From: Cordylochernes scorpioides
Lineage: Eukaryota; Arthropoda; Arachnida; Pseudoscorpiones; Chernetidae
Assembly (NCBI GenBank): GCA_030710605.1
Contig: CP092881.1
Location: forward strand, 71,663,118 to 71,727,117
Length of the DNA: 64,000 nucleotides
Direction: 5' to 3'
Part shown: positions 42,040 to 53,000 of the stretch, in pieces
Position numbering within the stretch: the stretch's first letter is position 1
Layout of the letters: each line of letters begins with the position of its first letter
Position numbers and translations under genes: made by a program
Notes under the pieces: generated by a model
What the model was told of the DNA's origin: nothing
Databases searched by the model: none
Seen by the model: only the letters and a program-made list of their open reading frames with translations

Positions 42040-43477
42040 ACGTTTCACGATTTTGAGTGTCATCCTTGCACACAGGGGCCATGCTCATATTTTCTGTATC
42101 GTTCCTATTGTAGTATATGTACCGCCGAACAAGTGTGTACAATCTACAATAGATCGCTTCACGATTTTATGTTTCATTCTTGCACAGGGGCCATGCTAAT
42201 ATTTTCTGTATCGTTCCTATTGTAGTATATGTACCGCCGAACAAGTGTGTACAATCTACAATAGATCGCTTCACGATTTTATGTGTCATTCTTGCACAGG
42301 GGCCATGCTAATATTTTCTGTATCGTTCCTATTGTAGTATATGTACCGCCGAACAAGTGTGTACAATCTACAATAGATCGCTTCACGATTTTATGTGTCA
42401 TTCTTGCACAGGGGCCATGCTAATATTTTCTGTATCGTTCCTATTGTAGTATATGTACCGCCGAACAAGCGTGTACAATCTACAATAGATCGCTTCACGA
42501 TTTTATGTGTCATTCTTGCACAGGGGCCATGCTAATATTTTCTGTATCGTTCCTATTGTAGTATATGTACCGCCGAACAAGCGTCTACAATCTAAAATAG
42601 AAACCTTCACGATTTTGAGTGTCATCATTGCGCAGGGGCCATGCTAATCTTCTCTGTATCGTTCCATATTTAGTATATGTACCGCCGAACAAGTGTGTAC
42701 AATCTACAATAGATCGCTTCACGATTTTATGTGTCATTCTTGCACAGGGGCCATGCTAATATTTTCTGTATCGTTCCTATTGTAGTATATGTACCGCCGA
42801 ACAAGCGTCTACAATCTAAAATAGAAACCTTCACGATTTTGAGTGTCATCCTTGCGCAGGGGCCATGCTAATCTTCTCTGTATCGTTCCTATTGTAGTAT
42901 ATGTACCGCCGAACAAGTGTGTACAATCTACAATAGAACACTTCACGATTTTACGTGTCATCCTTGCGCAGGTGCCATGCTAATCTTCTCTGTATCGTTC
43001 CAAATTTAGTATATGTACCGCCGAACAAGTGTGTACAATCTACAATAGATCGCTTCACGATTTTATGTGTCATTCTTGCACAGGGGTCATGCTAATATTT
43101 TCTGTATCGTTCCTATTGTAGTATATGTACCGCCGAACAAGTGTGTACAATCTACAATAGATCGCTTTACGATTTTATGTGTCATTCTTGCACAGGGGCC
43201 ATGCTAATATTTTCTGTATCGTTCCTATTGTAGTATATGTACCGCCGAACAAGCGTGTACAATCTACAATAGAACGCTTCACGATTTTGCGTGTCATCCT
43301 TGCGCAGGGGCCATGCTAATCTTCTCTGTATCGTTCCTATTGTAGTATATGTACCGCCGAACAAATGTGTACAATCTACAATAGAACGATTCATGATTTT
43401 GCGTGTCATTTTTGCGCAGGTGCTATGCTTATCTTCTCTGTATCGTTCCTATTGTAGTATATATACCGCCGAACAAG
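42040..43477 (-). repeat. U6 snRNA-derived tandem array, block B (13 units)
   Basis: One partial unit to 42133, then twelve units of exactly 112 bp from 42134 to 43477. Two subtypes alternate. One keeps the U6 ACAGAGA box and GCGCAAGGATG; the other reads ACAGAAA and GTGCAAGAATG on the minus strand. Regular spacing with few indels indicates recent amplification or homogenisation. The array ends at GAACAAG followed by unrelated DNA. Confidence 0.92.
43254..43365 (-). pseudogene. Best-preserved U6-like unit
   Basis: This unit keeps ATACAGAGAAGATTAGCATG (ACAGAGA box and AGC triad), GGCCCCTGCGCAAGGATGAC (internal stem-loop) and CACGCAAAATCGTGAAGCG. The 5' stem-loop is altered (TTGTTCGGCGG) and the 3' end reads TTCTATTGTAGATTG instead of a T run. 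Without an upstream PSE/TATA promoter or a terminator, expression as a U6 snRNA is unlikely. Confidence 0.8.
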
Positions 43478-43980
43478 AGAGAGAATGGGGGGAAGGGCAG
43501 GAACACAAGAACCCGGGCAATTAACGGTAGATTTGAGGAAAGAATAGCCCGATCCATTTTGGGAGAATAATTGGAGGATTGAGTGATGTATCTATAACAG
43601 GCGGAGTGGGCAAACTATCTTTTTATTAAAATATATTGTAGCAATGGATCTTTACGGGAATTTCCCACAGAATCATGTGACGACAATGAGAAATACTTTC
43701 TTAGTTTCAATAATATCTCTCTTTGTTGTTTATAATTTTAGATATTTCACTGAAATAGAAATTTTGAAACAAAAAACAATGAATAATTCTGAAACTATTC
43801 TAATATTTTAATTGGAATAAATATTAGTGTTGAAAAAATAATTCAGAAATTCATTATTTCAAACTATTTTTTCTCGCACACAAAAAAATGAAAGATTATA
43901 AATACTAAATTTTATCTATTATATGTCAAACACTATGTATCAATTTAATATCCAATAATATATATTAAAATATCTACCAA
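43478..43980. other. No gene seen
   Basis: A short GA-rich stretch directly after the array (GAGAGAATGGGGGGAAGGG), then AT-rich DNA. Confidence 0.4.
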
Positions 43981-43982
43981 TA

Positions 43983-44181
43983 TGTCAAACACTTACAATA
44001 AAGACTAGAAGATTGTTTGGTCTGGGTCGTTTTCATTTTTATTTGTTTACGCTAGCCCCTCCCTTTGTTTCCCGCTAGCTTTCTTCGTTTTCGATGCCCT
44101 TCGAGCGTTGCGCCTGTCAGCTTACCCATATATTATGTTTAAAAAATAAACCTTGAAATAAGATATTTCTAATTTTCTACA
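43983..44181 (-). repeat. BEL/Pao-type 3' LTR
   Basis: TG...CA bounded: the plus strand starts TGTCAAACACTTACAATAAA and ends CTAATTTTCTACA. The minus strand is preceded by AGGCGGGAATGA, a polypurine-tract-like sequence in the correct place. Orientation fits the pol remnant to its right. A short match to the LTR start (TAATTTTCTACATTA) recurs at 45977-45991 and may mark a lost 5' LTR. Confidence 0.6.
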
Positions 44182-44199
44182 TCATTCCCGCCTAAAGTT

Positions 44200-44580
44200 G
44201 TTGAATAAAAGCAACATTATAAAAACTTAAATGTTGGGATGATAAACAATGCTTAACATTCTTACTGGCTGAAATATATTTTCGTTCCATATCTGATTGC
44301 ATTTTACGTTTAAGGAAATACAAATGTTGCATTGGTCGGATAAATATTCCATTCTTTGTCTTGATTTATGCAATTCTTGGTAGCCCATCGCGTCCAGAAA
44401 ACAGTTCCATAATTATACCAAGTGGCCAGGTAATTCTTCCTTATTCATCTGAAGCAACCAGAATAGCATCATCAACCTTTATTGGGCTTGTGGGTTCTTC
44501 CACGCACTATACACTTAAGGATGCTCTTGAAATTCTTCTCAATGTGTCTAGGTTTGAAACATCATAAACTACAGTTCTTT
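44200..44580 (-). pseudogene. BEL/Pao pol C-terminus (integrase C-terminal domain)
   Basis: On the minus strand: VDDAILVASDE, then after a stop GRITWPLGIIMELFSGRDGL, PRIA, another stop, KTKNGIFIRPMQHLYFL. The order D..LV....WPLG.I.E...G.DG..R.....T..G...RP.Q.LY.L is characteristic of the C-terminal domain that follows the integrase core in BEL/Pao elements (DUF5641 type). At least two nonsense codons interrupt it. Confidence 0.75.
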
Positions 44581-45070
44581 CATTACAACCTGGTTTCCCT
44601 TTATGAAATATTCATTCTTTGGGCAATGAAACAGATATTGGAATCATGCTGCTTTCCACAGAAAATGTCACTAGCAATTTCATCAATGTGGAAACCTGCT
44701 ACTATAGACTCCTTGCTTCTCTTCGAAGCTTTCTTTCGTTATTATTCCTCAGAGTGGGGTTCAATCTGCGTGGCTTCAAACCAGATTGTGCCCATTATTG
44801 GTGAATATCATCAAGCTGTTTAACCAAGATACAATATCACCCTCTCTAAGCTTTGAACATTTTGCCAAGGGGGCCAAAAGAATATCCGTTGGATTCCAGT
44901 GACTCGGCGATAATTCATCAATAATTGAACCCGGTGTTCCATCAATTAGTGGCCGTGGGACACAAAGAACTTGATGCTAAGAAGACAGTGTCGAGGAGAA
45001 GTCTCCAGTAAGTTGTATGTTGGAGATTGAAGAGAGCAGCGCTTGTCACCACGTCACAGGAAGGCTAATC
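44581..45070 (-). pseudogene. BEL/Pao pol, upstream fragment
   Basis: The minus strand encodes CVPRPLIDGTPGSIIDELSP, SHWNPTDILLAPLAKCSKLR in one open run before stops. Position upstream of the integrase C-terminus suggests the end of the integrase core, but the match is weak. The segment 44873-45062 is duplicated inside the U6 array. Confidence 0.45.
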
Positions 45071-46320
45071 ACTCGGCACACAAGGATAGCCTCAAATTAC
45101 TTGAGTGATGAGACAAGAAGCAAATTGGCCTCATCGGCATGCCACGTAGATCGCGCAATTAACCCCTTGTAGATCTCCCAGAACATGACATGAGCAGTGA
45201 CACCTGGTCGCGTCGTTCACGCGACAGTGACCAACCAGCCCTGCTAGATCGCCCGTCTTTGCGACATGCTGTACGAAGAGTGGCACCCTTTAGTTCAATA
45301 GTTAACCATTCCTCTAGGCGATATATCAATCTACAAACAATAAAGAGGTTAACGACACAAATAGGTATCGGCGTGACGAATTAATTGGATAGGTGTCTTC
45401 CTTTACTCTGAACGGCGGCGAGCTTCCACTTGATAGCGGTTATGCAGGTCGAAACGGACGCATAAAATATAGTTCCCCAACATAAATTAATTTAGGCATA
45501 TAAGAATATTGATGATTTTAAAGATATTTCAATATAATTAGAATTCTATTGAGAAATCTATTATCGAAGTTTCTGCTCTACTTGATTTGAACCAATAATC
45601 ACCATCCAAAAACAAAAAAAAAAAAAAAAACTATCAAGCAGTGGGGACCATTGACGAATCATTTCTGTGGCCTGATAATTCGGCTTTTAAAATGTTTGTA
45701 TGGAATCCTTTCAAAGATCATACTGATATTTATTTAGTACTAGCGGATGTACCCGGCTTCGCCCGGGTTTTACCCGAGTAAAGGTTTGTCTAACGAATCT
45801 CTCGATAAAGTGAACATTTTTTCCCGGTCCCTTGAAAAATACTCGATAAGTTGAATAAAATCAATATTAATTGGTTCCCTCGGTAATTGGAAGTTAAAGG
45901 AATAGTATTTTGCCTTGGAATTGTATCATTATTCTTGTCTCAAATAAATTGCCGTCTCATCCTGAATTTTGTCTTTCCTAATTTTCTACATTACAAAATC
46001 ATCGTATCATCATGATAATATTTTAAGCAGATTGTTGAATTATAACAGATAAATTAGAATATTTATCTTGATTATTTTTAGGCGAAAAGTTATTTTAAAA
46101 ATTTTATTTGCTAGAAACCTTCCCAGTACTATACTAAATAACTTTCCAAAGTTTCATGGCGTTCCAATGAGTGGTTTGGTCAGGCAATAAAGGACATAAA
46201 GGACACACACACACACATACATTCACTTTTATATATATAGATATATTATTATTATTATACTATATATTACAATTACAATTATTACAATTATTTTATTTCC
46301 AAAGCGCTATATCCCGCAAG
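45071..46320. other. No gene; retroposon scraps
   Basis: 45100-45400 has mixed composition with no motif. A poly(A) run lies at about 45610-45629. 45747-45770 holds GTACCCGGCTTCGCCCGGG. CACACACACACA at 46204 is a short microsatellite. Confidence 0.4.
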
Positions 46321-46329
46321 GGATACTTG

Positions 46330-46720
46330 CGCCAAACAAGGAGAAACGTTTATTTACATAAGTTATTTACATTATTCAACGCATGAAAACATCAGAGATC
46401 CAGATTTTGTAGAAAGTTTAGAATGTATTTACAAAATGAATTGAACTTTGAATATGATTTTTTATCGAAAATCAAATCGTTAAGTTCACAAACAACTAGT
46501 TCATTCTTCATTCTATAATCTTGAAATGCTGGGCAATCGATCAGTAGATGTCTTGAGGTTTGTTCCTCAATACCACAAAAGCAACTTGAATCCTCCACTG
46601 CCTTTATTCTATTTAAAAAAAAAATTGAAATTTCCGTCGTTTGTAACAAATTGAGTATTATAAAAATTTGGACGAAAGTATTTAGAGATTTCTTGGGGGG
46701 AAAAGCTTAAGAAAGTATTA
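46330..46720 (-). pseudogene. LINE C-terminal fragment
   Basis: Minus-strand frame 46649-46392: CFCGIEEQTSRHLLIDCPAF, then QDYRMKNELVVCELNDL and a stop. The C-x-C...H...C arrangement with DCPAF is the typical end of LINE ORF2 proteins with RNase H. 5' truncated. Confidence 0.7.
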
Positions 46721-46859
46721 TTTGCTTCGTTTTTCAGAACATTCCTTCTGGATTTGAGAAAGGTATATATAATTCCTGGAATAAATGGGTCATATATTTG
46801 TTGGTATATACTATATATAATATAATTAAGAAGGAATCAAAGTTTACAGCGACAAATTT

Positions 46860-46935
46860 CTTTTAGTTGTGCGTTATAATCGGCAAGCTTTCGGGCTTTG
46901 ACGTCCTTTAACAGGCTACAGGTTGCACAAATAAA
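46860..46935 (-). repeat. Degenerate PLE-type tail
   Basis: Minus strand: GTAGCCTGTTAAAGGACGTC, AAAGCCCGAAAGCTTGCC. Layout as in the PLE ribozyme tail, with the core mutated to CTGTTAA. Confidence 0.45.
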
Positions 46936-47023
46936 ATATATTCGTCGCCTAAAATTTTGACTCCTTCTTTAAGTTGATGTCTGGCGATTCCTTCTCTTAC
47001 AATAATATACAGTATTAAAACGA

Positions 47024-47405
47024 AAAAAAGCATATTCAGACCACGTTTACATGAACTTTCAGATGGCAGAGCGCCATCTAGTGAAACAGAAATCAACTAA
47101 ACGTTGATTTAGCCTATTTCCTTATATTTGGCCAACCCATTTTCTGGATAAATCAAGAAAAGTTAACTATGAACGCGTTTCGGGCTGTTGGCCCTCATCA
47201 GCGTGGTGCAGACTGTACCTCTACGCCCAAATATATTTTGATCCTAGAGGCTTCCTGAGAAATCAATAAATGGGTATTTAAAGGCCAAAAATTGCGAAAA
47301 TTGATAAGCATGTGAAAAAATAATAATAAAAGGTCAGGTGTTTGTTTTTGAAATAAAAAAGGCATATTCTGACCATGTTTACATGATATGCCTTTTTCTA
47401 TTTTA
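47024..47405 (-). mobile_element. H-family element, decayed hammerhead, partial tandem unit
   Basis: GCATATTCAGACCACGTTTA at 47030 recurs as GCATATTCTGACCATGTTTA at 47362, a period of 332 bp. In between lie GCAGAGCGCCATCTAGTG, the ribozyme relic and AAAAGGTCAGGTGTT. The second start folds straight back (ATGATATGCC) into a short hairpin. Confidence 0.7.
47167..47206 (-). ncRNA. Hammerhead relic
   Basis: Core and stem II are identical to 8584-8623 (CTGATGA, GGGC/GCCC, GAAACGCG), but stem I is now CCACG against CATAG with two mismatches, and the cleavage site is T. Probably weak or inactive. Confidence 0.65.
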
Positions 47406-47503
47406 ATAATAAACATCTGACATTTTTTATTTATTTCAAACATGTTTAGCGTATTTACGCAGGTTTGTGTCCCAGGAAAGGTGAGGTGAGAGTGGAAAAT
47501 TAG

Positions 47504-47532
47504 ATGTCCTTTACAGGGAGGTTCTACTGTAG
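47504..47532. repeat. Fragment of pogo/Tigger-like MITE end
   Basis: TCCTTTACAGGGAGGTTCTA followed by CTGTA matches the right end of the MITE at 7714-7874. Confidence 0.55.
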
Positions 47533-47660
47533 ATGGCTTACACCTAATTTCTCTAGAGGGATTTTTCCAGAGGTTTTCTAGGAATTGCTTCCACGCCATG
47601 GTGAGGATATATGATGTTTTTTTCTATATATAATTAATATAGTATATAGTTATATATATA

Positions 47661-47952
47661 TGTTATATTAAAATATTATTTTATTTAAAATTATATTTCA
47701 TTGATTCAAATACTCTGTTGAATCGACCGCCAGAGGTCACGCTTCCCCTATAAAAACTCATTGTTGTTGTTTCCCGATGGCCGGCTCAAAACTTTTGTAT
47801 ATTATGTAAATAAGTTTTTATTTTTTATTCTTACGCCTTAAGCCAGGCAGTACTTTTATCAAATTATGTTTTTTATATATTCCTTCAGCTCAATTAAAGC
47901 AATTAATGATCTGAACTATTTTCAGTATTATTGCCACGACTGCAGTGTCACA
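47661..47952 (+). repeat. LTR B, most complete copy
   Basis: TGTTATATTAAAATATTATT, TTGAATCGACCGCCAGAGG, CCTATAAAAACTC (TATA box), TTGTTGTTTCCCGATGGCC, TTAAGCCAGGCAG, AGCTCAATTAAAGCAATTAA and GCCACGACTGCAGTGTCACA in order. No target duplication could be confirmed, so the exact ends are approximate. Confidence 0.6.
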
Positions 47953-49050
47953 TGTTCATGGATTCCGGGATCAAGGAAATGATCAATAAATCTATTTAAC
48001 TCTAATATTCAAAAATCAACAGAAAATATATTTTTATATAACATACATACTTATAGTTAATATAGTATACAGAGTGATAACTTATGAAGAACTATCTAAA
48101 TAACTATACGGGGAGAAAGGCTCTACATCAAAATCAATATTAAAGCTTTCAAAATATTAAAAAGGGTTAGAATATAAAATAAAAAATCAAAAAATAATAT
48201 CATTCTCTATAAATAATTCTATATATAAAGATGGTCTCTATTCTATTTCTGAAATATTGATTTAGCTTTGTGAAATTATTTTAACAATACATTAAAAGGT
48301 GGAGCAAATTCTAACCAAAGAAACCGTTAAAAGAAAAAAAAAAGCTCATTTATTAAGATTTTGATTTACCAAGGATAATTTCATTAGGGGCCTGTTAATT
48401 CTCGAGGTTGGAGAAAAACACCGCGGGACAATGAATTAACCCAAGCTATCAATTAGACCGAAGGAAAAACCGGAGGAAAAACCTCCACAGTCCCATGGAT
48501 TAATCAAATCTCCGGCAAAAACCTAATTAATGTTCCCAACCAAATAAAACCTTCACAAAACATATCAATTGATTAATAAACCCTCTGAAATCTTCACATC
48601 CAATAAATCAACGTTTCTTAAGCAGATTCTGCGCTTTTTTTTTCCAAACTTCAATCCGACGACATAAAAGGCAAAAGGGGACGGATTACGCAGAGACATG
48701 AGTGGAACCAAATAAAATTCTAAAATTAATTAATGACATTTTAAAAAGGTTAAGTGACTCAGAAATTCTCCTTTCTTAGCGAACAAGTAATCCGAATCTC
48801 ATAACAAAATTAACTTTTTCTTTTGGAGAAAATTGAATTTTCTCTCTCTCTTTCGTGGATACCGCGTCCATATGCAAATATTTATTCCGAGATAAATTTT
48901 AAAATATGTAATTAAGCCTGGAGGCAGAAAAGTATTATTGTGTTTAATACTCTCTCTTATCAATATATATGTCAATTTTTTTTTCTCCTCATTGAATAGA
49001 ACAAAATATTTTTACAAATTAATTCTGTTGACCTTATATGGCGCTGAGTT
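47953..49050. other. No gene; possible conserved AT-rich block
   Basis: 48380-48560 contains many ATTA/TAATTA cores (TGAATTAACCC, TGGATTAATCAAATC, CCTAATTAATG) in mixed-composition DNA that matches no repeat in the window. It might be regulatory; this is inference only. Confidence 0.25.
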
Positions 49051-49059
49051 TGTTGTTGA

Positions 49060-49145
49060 CATACATTAAATATGTTATAACACCTTGATAAAGGTTGGCG
49101 TTCAGCCAACTGAAATATTGGTATAATAAATGATATTTTGATCCA
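49060..49145 (+). repeat. PLE-type tail, degenerate
   Basis: AACACCTTGATAAAGGTTGG, CGTTCAGCCAACTGAAATAT and TGGTAT: stem II GGTTGGC/GCCAACT pairs well, and ACC/GGT could make stem I, but the core (TTGATAA) and GAAATATT differ from an active hammerhead. Confidence 0.45.
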
Positions 49146-49156
49146 ATATATGCCTT

Positions 49157-49320
49157 TTTATTTAATAGATTTTTTATATGCTTCAATGAAGAGAGTCATC
49201 TTAGAATTGGTATTCACCACTGATGACCCAAGCCATCGCAGTAAAGACAATAGAAGTTTGATTTATTAGTGAAAAGAAACATTAGCGTCTCAATGTCTTC
49301 ATTCGTTATATAGATTTTTA
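49157..49320 (-). repeat. G-family fragment, reverse
   Basis: TTCACCACTGATGACCCAAG, CATCGCAGTAAAGACAATAG and TTCATTCGTTATATAG in the reverse order of the G unit. Confidence 0.55.
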
Positions 49321-49845
49321 TTGTTTTGAAAATAGAACAATATATGTATTTTTATTTAATAGATTTTTATGAAATAATCTAAATTTATCATAAGTTTCTA
49401 ACTCTTTGTTATCTAAAAGAACAATTGAACAATTATCACAGTATTTTAGTCATATCTGAATACGAACATTTATAAAAACAAAGTTTTATTATTATTTCTA
49501 CGTTAAAAGTTTTCTGCGATCCCCTTTATCAAGTAAGGTTATGAATACAAATAACATATGAGATATTTGAATAAGTTAAACTAGATCTTTGGACCAATAA
49601 TGAAACTCTTTGTCTAAATATCTAGCTTTACTTATTTGAATATTTCTAAGTGAATATCGCTCACATATGAAATGTTGTAATCTAACTGGTTTTAGTATTT
49701 CTGTCTATTTGTGTATAATTGTATTATTTGCATATTCATATATGGATATTCTCGTTATTAATAATGCTTTAAAAATAAACTTCAGACGTATTGTCAAATT
49801 ATATTGACAAACATTTTAATTTTTTTTCTAATCAGGTTTTAACGG
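49321..49845. other. No gene seen
   Basis: AT-rich DNA. Confidence 0.35.
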
Positions 49846-49850
49846 GAATA

Positions 49851-50165
49851 ATGTTGTCCTCGTTTGTTAGTGAACCAATCTCTCACGTCATTGGACGAAC
49901 CTATCTGTATATAAGAGGGGACTAAGGGAATGCGAGGGGCCCAGAGCGTGGAGAATTGGTGTGGAGACGCTTAAAGTGTGTTTCTACGTGATTTTTCCGT
50001 GTCTGGGGGATCTCTTCGCATCCCGGTGTGACCCGAGACCGATCCCTTCCAACGTTACAATAAAGATAAGTACTGTTTTGTCTTTATTTTACCAATGACG
50101 AGTTTTATTGACTTTCTTCTGGTTATTGGTGTTGTACTCTTGAGTGTACGCTTTTCTGTATATCA
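49851..50165 (+). repeat. Possible solo LTR
   Basis: A GC-richer block with a TATA box (CTGTATATAAGAGGGG at 49908) and a poly(A) signal (ACAATAAAGATAAGTACTG at 50057) about 150 bp apart, typical of LTR spacing. No second copy is present in the window and the ends are unclear. Confidence 0.4.
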
Positions 50166-51055
50166 AGTTACATTTATTTTAGGCCCTAGTATATTCCATT
50201 TTTGTGTGGTAACCCATAATAGTAATTTTGTCAGTATAGGCGCTTAAGGACTTCAATTACCATATTTTGATCCGATTTAAAGAGTGCGCGATCTCTTAAA
50301 CAATACTTGCGATCATTAAGCATGTTCCTCTCAACCTTTTGCCTGACATTTAAAAATGACTCTAAAATATTATATTCAATTCAACTTCAAACACATTGTG
50401 AATGTCGTAAAAATATTTATTTTCAAGTACTATATAATTCGGGGTCTGGATTTCAACCACGACTCAGATTGTTTTACAGCTCTATGGAGCTTCATCAAAG
50501 AAATAACTCTTTGCGGCCGACACGGTCTACGCCGGTCAACGACCACACCAGTTTATAGACCATTTTTAAGCTCCAAATACTTGCCACTGACACGGTATCT
50601 TAAATTATGACCACCGCGCCTCAACAACCATTTAAAAATAGGCCCTTAAATCAACTATAAAATTTTTAGAATATAAACAAATATATGTATTACCACAAGC
50701 ACTAGCAGTCATGGGGCCCAGTAGTTTAAGGCTTCTATGTGTAGCACAAATGACGAGGTGCAGGTTGAATGTACATAAAAGATAAGCGCTGAAGACGCAG
50801 CAAGGTTCAGGATGGTATGATATGCAAAAGTGGGAAAGATTATCTGTTTTTGCTTGGCCTGTTTTTCAGTGTTCGGCTGTGGGCGTAAAACTCACTAATG
50901 ACTTATAGAAGTTACCTGGCAGAAAATGATGTAACCTTGACGGAACTGGACCTCGCCCTGTCTTGGTATGTAGGACTCTCAATGAAATTTTATTGTCTTT
51001 TTTATGTTTACATTATGGCCAAGCTAGCGCGCTGAAGTTTATCTAAATTTTTGGG
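50166..51055. other. No supported gene
   Basis: Small plus frames at 50307-50610 have no motif. The CAGCTCTATGGAGCTTC at 50478 is a short palindrome. Confidence 0.3.
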
Positions 51056-51059
51056 ACTA

Positions 51060-51640
51060 TCACGCTAATTATAATTTTCATAAATATAAAAATGTTGTAA
51101 ATCGACAAAGAGACAAGCCATCAGAATGAATGAACACAGCAGGAACATAACCAACAAGGACACAAGATCCCAAATATATACCCATATCTTAAACACAGGT
51201 CACTCGTTTGATTTATCCAATCCAACCATCCATTATAAGAACATCAACAACAAATACCAAAGATTGATCCTGGAGGCCATGATGTCATTACAATGCAATA
51301 GTATCAATAGACACATCGATATACCTGACTCATACCATATTCTGTTGAAATAGCATTTTATCCACTTCCAACCGTCATCATACCTTATCACATTCATAGT
51401 TATTTATTTCTCCGTTCTTATCCCTCACAATTACAATAGTTTATTCCGCTGTATATTAATTCAGATGTAAATATGCACTCTTGTTTAATCTCTATTGTAT
51501 GTTAATTTATAGATCTATATCACTAATTTTCAATATGTAAATTATTATTTTTTAGCTATATATATAGTCGGTCATGTCTTTCATTCTATTGCCAGTTGAA
51601 GGACGTCACGGTCCGAAAGCTTGCGAATATTAAATATAAG
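51060..51640 (+). pseudogene. Second PLE 3' end (GIY-YIG C-terminus and tail)
   Basis: 51126-51353 encodes MNEHSRNITNKDTRSQIYTH, LNTGHSFDLSN, YQRLILEAMMSLQCNS and a stop, the C-terminal half of a PLE endonuclease. The Tyr-Ile-Gly part lies upstream in broken sequence. The tail 51593-51630 reads GCCAGTTGAAGGACGTCACG, GTCCGAAAGCTTGCGAA. Stem II (GGAC/GTCC) and the palindromic AGCT are kept, but the core is CAGTTGA. It is a different PLE family from 1860-3511. Confidence 0.7.
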
Positions 51641-52500
51641 ATACGCCTCTTCAGGTCTCCTTTTAATTCATTTAAATAAAAATGTTGTGTATATTGACAT
51701 ATATATTGCTAAATATACTTTCATATATTCGACACTATTTTATTTCTATATGGTCAAGTTAACAGGAGCGCTATATATGAATCAAGATTGAGTGATTGCA
51801 TCAACAGAACTTGTATTCTAACAAACCAGACTTCATTTTTGAGGCCTCTATTTTCAGTCCAGTGCTGATTTTCACTGGCGAGATCGCAGAAATTTCGAAT
51901 TTGCGTTCATGCTAATATATGCAGAATACCTTTTTCCTAAAACCCTCCAAATATTCATGACTTGAGGTCCTAAAATATATTATTTTTTGTGTGATATAGA
52001 GTGCATATATTAGGTCTTTAACATTAATGCAAAAGAATGGAATATTTTTATAATTGTGAAGTTCAAGTCGTGTTAAGACAAATGTTTAAGATCTACGTGG
52101 CCCAATATAAATCACAAACGTGCTCCCAGCAAGTGTAAAAACCATCTCCCCACGGTCTAACGAGGCAGCGACAGCTAATGGCCCAAGTTTGAGTCGTGCA
52201 TCTTATAAATATTCATGGGGCAAAAATTGGGCAATCTTTTTAATTGGCCGCTGGAAATGACCTCTTTTAAATATTATTCCTAAATGGGGCATAAAGTTGA
52301 TAGAATCAATTTTAAGAGCTTTTTATACTCGACAATCTTATTGCCGGTGTTGTTTTTTGATGACGGTGATGTTGTTACATCTGTTGGGTTTACGCTAACG
52401 TCGAAGTAGATTTCACATTTAATTTATTTTTATGAATTTACAATTGGTATCTATCGATACAATGTGTGGCAATGATATCTTTGTATTTTGTTTCTTATTT
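51641..52500. other. No gene seen
   Basis: AT-rich. 52100-52300 has mixed composition without repeat matches. 52410-52470 is AT-rich. Confidence 0.3.
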
Positions 52501-52504
52501 ATAG

Positions 52505-52582
52505 AACGGTAGACGAGTAGGTAAAACCCTTGATTCCCGACAGCCATGAACTGGGATCAAATCCCGCATTGTACTTTTTTTT
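52505..52582 (+). repeat. tRNA-derived SINE-like sequence, copy 1
   Basis: AGACGAGTAGGTAAAACCC, TTGATTCCCGACAGCCATGA, ACTGGGATCAAATCCCGC (B-box-like) and a T8 run. A related sequence lies on the minus strand at 59112-59190. Together they indicate a tRNA-derived family rather than tRNA genes. Confidence 0.5.
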
Positions 52583-52705
52583 GTGAAGAACCTGTTCATA
52601 TTTCTCATTGTAAACAACATAAGCTATGTTTCTTTTCATGAGCGGTACCTAATAAATTCATTTCGGAACAAAAACATGTGTTTTGTTAATAATAGCATTA
52701 AATAT

Positions 52706-52965
52706 TGTCGCGGAGATAAATAAAGCAAGGGCAAGTTTGGGGATAATTAATTTATTATAAGGAGTAAATGGAGTATAAGGAGTATAGGGAGAGAGAGTTT
52801 TGTACAACTTACCCCCAGTTAAGGTTAATCCTGAATGAACGGCGTTAGCCACCGTCCCGTTTTCCTTATTTACAGATCAGCCTCCCAGCAGCCCCCACAC
52901 CGGTGGTCCCCCCCGGGGTCCAGGGATGATTGACAGTTGTCCCATCTGGATGGAGCTACTTGACA
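52706..52965 (-). repeat. 3' LTR of gypsy element (260 bp)
   Basis: The plus strand begins TGTCGCGGAGATAAATAAAG and ends GAGCTACTTGACA. The GGTGGTCCCCCCCGGGG run is shorter in C than in the other LTR. It adjoins the pol 3' end with about 35 bp between. Confidence 0.9.
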
Positions 52966-53000
52966 TTACACCCTCTTTAGAAAAAGCAGCGACCCGCTGA

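Noticed and set aside
41190..43409. Repeated small proteins (MTRKIVKRSIVDCTRLFGGTY and relatives)
   Set aside because: They are translations of the U6-derived repeat, which explains their similarity; nothing suggests translation.
41144..43477. CRISPR-like array
   Set aside because: The 112-bp regular repeat has no unique spacers; the whole unit is U6-derived and the window is eukaryotic.
41144..43477. Functional U6 snRNA gene cluster
   Set aside because: No promoter between units, no T-run terminator, altered 5' stem-loop and a mutated ACAGAGA box in about half of the units.
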